Positions 15,001-24,765 of a stretch of 64,000 bases of DNA are shown here, piece by piece. Origin of the DNA: Bryopsis sp. KO-2023. Taxonomy: Eukaryota; Chlorophyta; Ulvophyceae; Bryopsidales; Bryopsidaceae. Numbering within the stretch: the stretch's first letter is position 1; each line of letters starts with the position of its first letter. The DNA lies in NCBI GenBank assembly GCA_030272585.1, contig BSYQ01000010.1, positions 2,976,001-3,040,000 on the forward strand, in the 5' to 3' direction. Under the pieces are notes generated by a model that saw only the letters and a list, made by a program, of their open reading frames with translations, was not told where the DNA came from and did not search any database. The position numbers were made by a program, and so were the translations under genes.

Positions 15001-16414
15001 TTATACAAAGGCTGAGCAGTCGCCTTTTGCACTGAATTTTTTCCAAGTTCGCTGAGAGTCATTCTTCGGGCAATTCTCTTGCAAATAAATTGGAACGTTG
15101 CACTTATCTGAATTCCCCACTGCATCACTGACTGGTTGCAAAAAACACCACCAAAAATCGAGTCAAGTAAACATAATAAAAAAGACAAGGAGTGCACTTT
15201 GCAAGGCCATCAAGTGGAAGCAGATCTGCTTCCACTTCCAGATCTGCTTCTAGAAGCTCCATAATAATAACGAGACAACAGAAATGAAGCAATCGTACGA
15301 TCACGTGTAATGCATATCCAAACCAAACCAAAAATATATCACGCATAACATATGTGCATTCTCTCACTTTGACGGAAAAAATCCATGCTCCCAGCGAATG
15401 AGGTGATGATGGCTTCCATCGGCTTTCCACAACCGCAAAACTGGAATGCCAATAATAAAAGTCAGGAATTGCATTCGAGCATTAAATGCATCTGGTTAAT
15501 AATTGGTGGTGGCTATTCACAGAAGCATGCCTAGAAACATCATTGCCTTGGTAGCTGACAAAAAACACCGCAGGTCTGACTGCATCTACCACATCTCAAT
15601 CACAGACAAAAAAAAAAGTGTTGTAAAAATTTGAAGAAATACTTTATCCAATGATCACCTCATTGTGAAGCTCGCATGTCGCTTTGCAGCACCTGGATCC
15701 AGACAAACATTTCTTTTCTGATTGGAAAAAAAAATCAACTGAAAACAATAACCATTCATAGCATGAATACAGTGCGTGTCCAGTTAGGTGATGGATATGC
15801 ATGCAATGTAGATAAACAAGCCAAAACTCGATTAAGTGGAATGCGATGGCTGCCAGCCAGAGATGCAGTCGTCCTGGATATTATCAAACCAAGGAAATTC
15901 TGTCGATAAAGGGGCTCCTGCTGGGTGGAAGTCTTGTCTGTAAGTTTCGTTTTCGCAATGTCTGCACTCACTCTGGCGAAACATCGCCCAGAAATTCGTT
16001 GAGCTGCTGGAACACATCCTCAGAAATGTCTATTGCCTTGAATTCATCGGAGCCGATCTCGACGCCGAAAAATTCTCGAACTCTTTCAGTCTCTTCCGAG
16101 CAGAAGGTCAGGACATTGCTTCCAGAAATCAGGCACTTGGGATCGACCAAAGCGTATAACTCTGAGTCTGGAACATTTGCGAGTGCACTCAGGGCTGAAG
16201 TCATCATCACAGAAACAAAAAATATATATTAGTTCTCTACTTAAAAATGCTCGAGTGTCAATTTCCGAGTCCCATTGCAGTATCTGCCCACAGCGATCCG
16301 AGGATTCGCGACACCTCATCAAACATACACATATCAGTTTCTTGAGGTCCGCCGCCAGTCCTTACCGCTTGCAACACAGCATGCCAAGACAATGGATCGG
16401 AACAAAGGTGCCAT
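15001..16414 (-). CDS. Secreted cysteine-rich protein B (paralogue of the gene at 12642-13961)
   Basis: Five exons (16366-16414, 15972-16194, 15659-15692, 15368-15440, 15001-15131) encode 169 residues. Residues 1-22 (MAPLFRSIVLACCVASALSALA) form a signal peptide. The mature part repeats the paralogue's order: DPKCLISGSNVLTFC, FFGV, PECCKATCE, FCGCGKPM, DFFR, ENCPKN, TWKKF and a final cysteine, so ten cysteines are conserved. The first coding exon is 49 nt with a phase-1 donor, exactly as in protein A, and the last intron has the same place and phase. The middle introns differ: B has borders after SPE (phase 2) and HNE (phase 0), while A has one after NDEL. Reading through the second exon meets a stop at 15968, which lies in an intron. 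The donor at 15658 (GTGATC) is weak. Function unknown. Confidence 0.85.
15212..15237. repeat. Perfect 26-bp palindrome in an intron
   Basis: Centred on AGATCT within the last intron of secreted protein B. A further partial copy of the arm follows immediately (to about 15253). It could fold in the pre-mRNA, but no function can be inferred. Confidence 0.8.
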
Positions 16415-18147
16415 CTCGTGAACGCAGTAAAAGAAAACAGAGCAGCGTAAAACTAGAGTTCCTGTTCCTCAATCCGCTACTTGTGTTGCACAAGGCTTTT
16501 TTGAGTTTATGGAAAACGAGCAAGGGAACACACGCCAACTGGCACTCAGTATGAACTTCGGCGGAATCCAGACGGGTAGCGATCATAACTGATGAGGCGG
16601 ATGGGACGGGGTCGCGCTTTCCTTGGACGGCGAACAAGATATGCAGGGAGGGAAGAAAATACCGCATCCCCTCGACTGGAGGCTGCGGATCCTGCCTACG
16701 CGCAGGAGTAGGCTTTGGCGGCCGAAATTGGCTCATAAGAATGGCTGGAAATCTGCTTCATATCCTGTTGAAGGGAGCTTCACCAGCAATCAATCAATCC
16801 ATTACATATATTATTGCTTCACCAGCAACAACAATGAACCCCGTGATATGAATCGGATCCGTTTTCATATACCTACAAAAGTGATATTCTCACCGTCCCA
16901 ATTTGAAAAAAAGATGGTGCTCAGCTTATAAAGTGATGCGCGATTGAAACGAGAAACACATACATGACATATGCTTTTTTTTCTTCACAGACCAAAGCAG
17001 ATAGGTTCCTTCAGTGTATATCTTTGCCCCAAACTTTAATTAATAAGCCTCATTGTCTTCTGCTATTTTGAACTTTCAACATACTTGAGCACCTTACACA
17101 AAAAATATTCAATCTTGTTTTAACCATTATTTTTGCATGCCCCATTGTGAACGGAACTTGGAGCAGTTCCAACTCTTTTACAAATCTTATAAATCTTTAT
17201 TTATTTATTTTTTACACTTGACTAGGTCGCTATGGCTGTACAGCTGGGGCCTGTCCAACTCTTTTGCATTGCACCCTCAATATATATAAAACGATGTATC
17301 GCCTGCTGCTGGAAGGAAACCATTTTGGTCAAAACAAAAAGCAGGCACAAGTTATCGAGCCGCCGCTCCATTCGACCAACTCACTCCATCCATCGATACA
17401 TCTCAGCACAACACACCGACCAAAATCAAACTGCCCATACACTGAGGCCAGCTGCTTTCACATCGAATCATTTAAGCTTCATGGGGAAGCCACAGATGTA
17501 CATCCGTTTTGCTTTTGGGTGATTCTCTGGACAGATCGAATGTGTGCTGCAACTGCTCATGAATGCTGTGTCGATGATTGTCTAGCCAGTTCAATTCAGA
17601 GATGGATCGGATAAATGACAAGGTTACACTAGCGACGTCCATACACCCATGCAACAACTACTGACCAGTCTAAAAATGCCTTTGGCCTTTTCCATCGAAT
17701 TGAGTGTTTCCCAACATCCAGTACGAGGGGTGGAATATATAGAACCTAATCAAATTGAACGAACCTAAAACTGTCAATCAAACAATCACACAAGCCAAAT
17801 TCTTTCATTCTTATGCAAAGATGTGTGTGGTCTTGTAGAGAGGAGCATATCCACCACACGTTTTCAAAAAAAAAAAAAAAAAAAAGGATTCTCGATGCCA
17901 CAACAAAGCTCGAATTCTTTCTTTCTTTCTTTTTGATTTATTTTTTTTTCCCCTCTTCCCCCCCCCCCCCTAGAACGGAGGAAATAAATTCCCACTCCCA
18001 TGACAAATTTACTTGAAGTTCCGCCTCGGTTTTTTCCGGAGGCTTTTGTAGAAAAACACTTACCGACCGCCACAATGTCCGTGGCTTTCTTCAGTTATCT
18101 CAATATGAAAGACGTATGTACGCTTTTGTTTATTACGCTTTCCGCGT
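16415..18147. other. Intergenic, no gene recognised
   Basis: Between the starts of protein B (minus) and the tail of the Pro/Glu-rich gene (minus). Contains AT-rich spacer, a poly(A) run near 17868 and a poly(C) run near 17960. No exon chain found on either strand. Confidence 0.45.
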
Positions 18148-19581
18148 TCAAGGAAGCACAGCCCACGTGAGGGCAAATGCTATTAACGTTCCCAGTACAG
18201 CTCCCTGAAAGCACAAACAGTGAAGTAGTGATACTAAAAAAGAGTCATTTCTGTAGTGCTGGGCAGTTTTTATTTCATAGAATGCACTATTTAGGCTGAT
18301 CAAATGTTTACTTCTTGTGGCATCATAAAGTAACAGCACGGAATAATAGGTCGTCTCTACTAAGCTTCCACCTCAGCGAGCATGGCTATCTATGTGGATC
18401 TTGTAATCCATGTTCGCCGATCACTCAACCTATTTCTTGTTTGTTTCCAATATTTTACTTTATTCCATTTTCCGGATGCAAAATCTGTTCCACAGCAGCG
18501 CTCACCGATTCTCTGCCAGCAGCATTTTCGTTCTCCAATTCACTCTCGACAAAATTTCTTGAAGTGTTCAAAAGCTGTTGCCTGGTTAACTCGTCCAGGT
18601 CGATTTCGACATCCGGTGCTGAGGCAGGAAACAAATCAGGGAGATCTTTCTCCAGTGATTCGAGGGCATCTGGGGATTCGGCCGGGGCCTCCTGTGGGAA
18701 AAAGGTACATCACCAGTCCTTGAGAATTCCAATCCACCAATTATAAAGCTTTCTCTCTCTCTCTCTCTCTCTCTGATCAATGTGGAACTGCAACTTGAAC
18801 ATGGAGGTGATTTGTGGGCGCCTTAAATTTTGATGAACTTTGCTGAACTCTTTCAACCCGACAAGCAGGGCCATGAATGTCATTGGTTTTTGGATGGCAA
18901 GGACAAGAACAAGGCACATTACTAAGGATTGCCTTTTCGAAACGAAGCAAGGATTCCAAATTCAGTATGTTCGACACGTTGATACGGGAACTTCAAGGGT
19001 GCGCATACGTCTGGTGCGACAAGGGAGGACTCTGGAACCTCAGCTGGGGCCTCTGCTGGAGGTCCCGAAACAGTATCTTCTGGACTCTCCGCAGGACTTT
19101 CCTCAGGAGCGTCTTCTGGACTCTCGGAAGGGGCTTCTGCTGGAGGTTCTGAAACAATCTCTTGTGGACTCTCCGCAGGGCTTTCCTCGAGAGGGTCTTC
19201 TGGGGAAATTGCAGGGGACAGGATCCCTTCCTCAGTCGACGGCTGTGGAGACGCTGCCGCCTCCATCTCTCCCTCCGGTGCCTGAGCAGGATTTTCAAAA
19301 ATAACGTCTCCAAAGCCTGCGAAGCAAGGAGACAAAATGAGTAGATTCATTCGACGAACGGAAAGTCTCGCAAGACAGTTGAGAATCTCGACTCTATCGC
19401 ACTCTTGTGCAGGTTTTTCAACGATATTACTCTGGCTGGTGGAGGCGTCAGAAGATATGAGCGCGTTGAGCTTTCGGAACTGGGCGATGTGGTGCACCCT
19501 TGATTTTGGAACCCCTTCGACCAGGCAGGCCATTCCTGCCAGCAGGAACAACGCGAAACTCGCTGCCCTTCTTTGGTTCAT
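18148..19581 (-). CDS. Pro/Glu-rich surface protein with signal peptide and GPI-type tail
   Basis: Three exons (19009-19581, 18506-18691, 18148-18204), phase 0 throughout, encode 271 residues. Residues 1-23 (MNQRRAASFALFLLAGMACLVEG) form a signal peptide. The middle is low-complexity and acidic, built from ESPAESP and PPAEAP units repeated about every 24 residues. The last exon encodes only GAVLGTLIAFALTWAVLP, a hydrophobic tail with no cytoplasmic residues, preceded by small residues (NAAGRES). Together this is the layout of a GPI-anchored wall or surface protein, although a plain tail anchor is possible. No enzymatic domain is visible. The first ATG (19581) was chosen because the in-frame codon upstream is GTG. 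A pyrimidine-rich AG near 19320 could mark an undetected intron, but no in-phase donor was found. Confidence 0.7.
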
Positions 19582-20319
19582 CCTGTCCACTCCTTCAACT
19601 CAATAAAACAAGCCTGCAAGGATAAAGCAAAGAACAGTTATTCATTTTCGAGAGCTCTTCGGCTCGAAGCGTGGAGTGGTTCTGAAGGATGTTTTGTCAT
19701 AGAAAAAGACAGACGAGCGAAGGCAAAACAGGACGGTTTCTTGAGAGAGATTCTTCCTTATACCTCTCGCCAGTCGTCTGACAGATACTGCTGCGTGCGG
19801 CGTGGTGTCCGAAGAATATATGCTGGGCAAAGTTATGCAGCGCAGACGGGCAGCATAGGCCTCTATGTTTGACGAGAGTGCTGAGGGCAAGCCTAAGTGT
19901 TGCAAGTGACGACCTTGAGCAGCAGTTTCACTAACGAATATTAGTGAAAATCACGTGGTTCGGGCGGCTGTCTGACCGCCACCATGACAGCACTCCTTGT
20001 TTACAAGCACATCAACGACCCCAGCAGCGACCCCAGAGACAATTCGGAATCACCCTGACGGACCTGCGACTGGGACATTGAAATCTCCATGGTGTTTTTT
20101 GGGCTGTGGATGGATTTCTTGTTCTTGGGAATGAGATCTGGGGGGAGGTGTTTGTTGGCATTTGGTTGTGCCTCCATTCAGATAAGGGAAGGATTTAGCT
20201 GTCTCCCAATGCACCTTGAAAAGCTGCCCCCCTCTCTTTTTCTGTTACCCACACCTATATTCAATGTCAATCTGAAGATTTTGCAATGTGCCTTCATAAA
20301 TCCAATGATTATGATTATT
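19582..20319. other. Intergenic, no gene recognised
   Basis: Upstream region of the Pro/Glu-rich gene. It contains short palindromic sequence near 19930-19945 but no exon chain. Confidence 0.45.
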
Positions 20320-20522
20320 TGGGGGGGGGTTGGGCTTTTCGAAGATGAGGGGGGTGGAAAACTTTGGGGTTCTGTCAAATTACAGAAAAAAAGTGGATTC
20401 CAGAGTCCAGATTTCATGGATTTTGTTGTGTGGCGATGAAAAAAATGTGGAAGCCCTGTCAGCCATAGTGAATCTGCGGTTTGTCCAGCACACCTGCACC
20501 CCAAATGGTTCACATTGCAATA
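20320..20522 (-). repeat. Dispersed repeat family 2, copy b
   Basis: Inverse copy of 2570-2790. Just to its left (20284-20318) lies TGCCTTCATAAATCCAATGA, also present in slightly different form in family 1 at 23490 and 44720, so families 1 and 2 share a module. It lies about 260 bp upstream of the phosphatase start. Confidence 0.7.
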
Positions 20523-20783
20523 AGGTCCCCAAAATAGATCCTATCAACATAGTGATATCTAAGTCGATTTATGCTTTGTGGCTTGTGGGGCCATCACCTT
20601 TCTCCTTGGTGGATTTGAGATCCATTTGAAGGCACAAGAAAACGCACCCAAACATCAAGTGAATGAGAAAATCAATATGATCAGCTGAATACATTTCAGG
20701 GGGTGGGTGGCGGATCAAACCCGAGCGAAATTCCAAGGCGACGTCTCAAAAATCTGGGGTCTCTCTTTGCCCATACCTCCACG

Positions 20784-22895
20784 ATGGATCGCGAAGTGGC
20801 TGCGGGGGTGCATCGTTTGAAGGAACGCAAAAACAGTTACTGGTGCGTTCAGCCATCACTTGGTGGAGATAAGGTACTGACGTCCCACCGTTTTTTAGGC
20901 GCGAATTCGACCACATCTTCTTTGTGTTTTTGAATGTGATCGCATTGGTTGTTTATTGAAACAATTGTGATGCTGGTTTGTTTGCCAGGCTGTTGAGACA
21001 TGGGCAGAGCGTCGCCAACGCAACTGGAATAGTCGTGGCATCAATGGTGAGCATTGCAGCAACAATCCTTCCCAGAAATTTCTTTAATCAAGGCTGACAA
21101 TTATATTGAGGGGCATTCTCCCCCCCCCTCCTCCTCAATTTGTCACAGATTTGATATTTTTTTGCTTGCTGGGAGGAGAAATTTGGAAGCATTCAATGCA
21201 GTTTACATGTGTTTTTCTCGCTCCACAGGAGGAAGGCGTCAAACCACAGTATGGTCTGACTGAGTTGGGTGTTTCACAAGCTCAACAAGCAGGGTGAGTG
21301 GAGGCCTCAGAAATGTTTTGAGCTGAACGGAAAATCGGCACTATTGAATTCACATTCCTATAGTAAAAAGTACGACCCTTGTTCCAACCAAAGTCCTTTT
21401 CAATACCATAACCCAGAGTGCTAACTGTACAAACTACCCAACTACCCAACTGAATTAGCCCTTTCCACAGCACTTTTTTACACACATATCGACGAAATCA
21501 TCTAAAACAGCTGCACTTGCATTTTTATTTTTCTGTCGGCATATGATAGAGATCTACCTCGATCAGAGTTCAACATTTCAGTTGCTCTTGGTTGTGCGAT
21601 TTTTACTCTCAAAATTTGGTAATATATTTGAGCTATTATCAGTTAATTTTACTAAAAATACTTTTTTCTTTCTACTCCCAGGATAAAACTCAACGAAGCT
21701 CTTTCTTCCGAAGTCGATTCTGTGTTCTTCTATACATCCCCTTTTTCACGGGCATATCAGACGGCGCAGTATGGTGGAGAGCTCTTGAAAATTCAAAACG
21801 GGCACCCCAGATTCAAGGTTTGTGAATTTCATGGTTCATGTGCCCGTGAGTAAAATTGAACGTATTTCTCTTTTTATTTATATATGGTGGAGTAGACAGC
21901 GGGCTCTCCACTGCAGCTCATTCATTCATTCAGTGCTTGGGTGGATGATTGGACTTTCTTTTTTTTTTAACAAATTTGTACTGTTTGTGAAAAAAAACAC
22001 CACCCACAAGGCCAAACCGTATACGGAGGTCAGTCGGTGAAATCAATAATATCAAGAACTCATTCTGGCACTGATGGCCAAAAAAAAAACAACTAAACTA
22101 TTTGAACTTCTTGGTGAAAATGGGTGCCGTCAGGTGGTGGAAGCACTGAAGGAACGTTTTTTTGGAGCAAAATTTGAACTCGGAAGCCACGAAGTTTACA
22201 AGCTGGTGTGGGAAATGGACGCTCGAGATATTTTCGAAAGGGGAATCGAAGGAGGGGAGAGTGTCGTCGATGTGGCCCTGCGTGTCAGCGAATTAATCAA
22301 GGTTGAGACTACTTATTTTTTGACTTTTTTTACACTCAAATTTTCTGTGGATGTTAGTTTTGCTTTGCCATAAGGGACCTTGACTGGGGGTGCACTGGTT
22401 GAGTACGATTTTACATTCGCAAGCTGACTGAGTAATAAAGATATCGTAAAACTGATTGGTGTTCCTAAAAATAGAAGTCGATATCTTATTTCAGATGACG
22501 TCACGCCATTGAATTTACGACACTCCTGGTGCGGATTTCAACCCAACGTTCCACAGATATATTTACTCTTCCAATGCAACCAAACCACCTTCTCCTCATT
22601 GTCAGAATCAAATTTGACAACAAAGAAAAAGCTGTGTCGATGGGTTGGTTTAGTTTTGTGCTTCGAATGTTCGTTTTGCCAGATTTTTTTTGTTCTGTTT
22701 TTTTTTCGGCAGGAAATCGAGGAAGAGGGAGGGGGCCGAAACATCGTTTTGGTTGCTCATGGTGATACTCTTTCGATTTCAGCTGCGATTTTGACAAACA
22801 GGCCCCTCACCGAGCATCGTCAATATGGGATGCAGAATTGTGAAATCCTATCTTTCCCTGAAGGACCTTGTCAACATCTCAAAGAAGGAATATGA
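20784..22895 (+). CDS. Histidine phosphatase family protein (phosphoglycerate mutase-like)
   Basis: Six exons (20784-20842, 20989-21046, 21229-21293, 21682-21817, 22134-22301, 22713-22895) encode 222 residues. The fold's catalytic RHG is in NSYWLLRHGQSVANATG (His near residue 24), and the second histidine is in IVLVAHGDTLS (near residue 178). Other landmarks are YTSPFSRAYQTA, LKERFFG, and EGGESVVDVALR. The architecture resembles plant small phosphoglycerate mutase-like proteins of unknown substrate rather than the glycolytic enzyme, so true mutase activity is unproven. No targeting peptide is obvious. The split tryptophan codon across intron 1 decides that donor at 20843. Intron 5 contains a dispersed repeat (22325-22513). 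Confidence 0.9.
22325..22513 (+). repeat. Dispersed repeat family 1, part A, inside an intron
   Basis: Matches the minus strand of 44320-44475 from AAATTTTCTRTGGATGTTAG to the GTCACGCC end with few differences. It occupies most of intron 5 of the phosphatase gene. Confidence 0.75.
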
Positions 22896-24650
22896 AAAAT
22901 GGTGGTTATTTTGTGTTGGGGAGAGAAACTGAAAAAAAATCTTCATGCAACCTCGAACCAAAACTCATTTTTTAAGAAATTGATATCCACATGTACCCCC
23001 AACCTTCTTGTTCGTCTTTTTATTGTGTTGATATTGGGATTTCAGAGGGGGGGGGGAGGGAATTAAATGTTGGGACGAAAAAGTGAAAAGAAAAGATATG
23101 TGGACCCTAGAAAGAAAAAAAAGAAGGAAATTAAAAAGAACCTGAAAGGTGGATTTTCAGGTTCTTTTTTTTTTCATGGGGAATGAGAATGAGCCACAAG
23201 GAGGAAGAATCAGGTTGCCTTCTCTCCGGAAAAACAGGCAATTATTTATTAAGTGATTGATGCTCCAATTGTGTGTGACATGCTGTACCGCCCCAGTAAA
23301 ATATGATGCAACCTGTTTACAATATATAAACCAGCACAAATTCTGAAATGCTGTCCCAAAATGCCCTGAAAAATTGCAAATCTAACCAATTGATATCGAC
23401 AGGGTCCAACCCCTGCTGAAGCCCCCCTCCCTGTTTTTTTTTTTTTGAACCCACATGAAAATAACTAAATGTAACCCAGTTCTTGCAATCTGCCTTCATC
23501 AATCCAATGACTATGATTGGTGTTCCTTTTTATTTCTTTTTCATTCAAAAATTGGCGAGCCCAAATATTTCTCTTTCGCGTCTATCAAATCCATCCAAAG
23601 CTTCTCTGTCTGTAGAGAAAAAATCACCAAAAAAGGAAACTATTTCTGCACCCAAATCCCCCCCCCCTCCTTTTTCAATACCACCATCTGACAATGTGCG
23701 AAATGGTATGCTGCTGTGCCTCCGAAATGTTGAAAAACTTTGTTCGACTTGAGTAAAGAAAGTCAGTGCGAACAGAGGGTCTAGGTCATCAACTGTTGAT
23801 GGCAACTGTTGGTGGAATCTAATAATTTTGGTTTCTGCCAGGAGATATCCAGACAATCGATGATTTCCATGGGGAAGCCTGCCCCGATTCAATCGAAGAG
23901 CCTTAGATACATCTCATCAACCGAAACGTTACTTAGTGCTTTTTTAGAAAAAAATTCTTTTGCATTCTGCAGACGGTCATTCAAATGGATTTTGAGATGG
24001 GAAAAAAAAACAAACACCCTGATGATGGCAGCTGCCATGAAATCAATTTTATATTGGAGGAAAGTTTTGGGGTCTTACTTATCCTCCCCACAGACAGCGC
24101 CCATCGAAGTTGAAGTGCATCCTTTAAACCAACCAGTCCCCTTGAAATGGTTTCTACAAATCCCTTTTTGTGGATGTCACCCTTCATGGTCCCAAATGAA
24201 CACTCCAGTACACCTACAAATATGCTCAACTGTCTCTTTGCCGAGAAGCCACATGTGATTTAGGGATATCACCGCCATCCAGAAATGCCCTTCGTACAGG
24301 TTTACAGCTCATCTCCTTTCAGCCCCCAATCAAGACTGTCTGGGATTTGATTCAGGGTATGAAAACGAGCGAGCAGTTGTTTTTTTGTTTTTTTGTTTTT
24401 TTTTCTTCTAAAAAAGTGTCTGATGGTTTTTCTCTACACACACACCCCAACAAACATGCCTCAAAGGCGAGGGGCTCCCGCTTGCATGTTGTTCGACGCC
24501 TTTGGCTTTCATTTAAATTCCTATCAAAGGAACGAAAATGCTCAGTCACAAACACATCAGTCAGGGCATGAATATATATTTTATTTTGAATTCTTTTCAA
24601 CATACATGTATATATTATGATAGAATAGAATACATAGATAAATAAATAAA
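22896..24650. other. Spacer holding part B of repeat family 1
   Basis: From 23088 to about 23740 the plus strand matches the minus strand of 44500-45170. It includes a hairpin at 23139-23165 with GAACCTGAAA arms. Between 23741 and 24650 I see no exon chain on either strand. Confidence 0.6.
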
Positions 24651-24699
24651 AGGCACAAGTGGAATCGAACCACTTTCTTTCGCCCCAAAGACGGTGCCT
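24651..24699 (-). other. 49-nt tRNA-like fold followed by a T-run
   Basis: On the minus strand, AGGCACC (24699-24693) pairs at six of seven positions with TGTGCCT at the end. The T-arm is AGTGG-TTCGATT-CCACT, a perfect B-box. The 18-nt middle can form a TCTTT/AAAGA stem with the loop GGGGCG. TTTT follows the 3' end directly, as after a Pol III gene. Full D and anticodon arms do not fit. It lies 67 bp past the AGC kinase stop. It may be a truncated tRNA, a SINE head or a chance match. Confidence 0.35.
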
Positions 24700-24765
24700 G
24701 TTTTTTTCCAAGGAAAAAAACCCTTTCGGGAAAAAACCTATAAACCTCTCCCCCTCTCAGCTACC

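Noticed and set aside
15968..16210. A complete 80-residue protein ending in DVSPE
   Set aside because: The stop is intronic: homology with the neighbouring paralogue shows that coding continues in three more exons.
20784..20934. Read-through of the first phosphatase exon (ending SSLCF)
   Set aside because: The split Trp codon joining to the RHG exon shows that the donor is at 20843, so the rest is intron.
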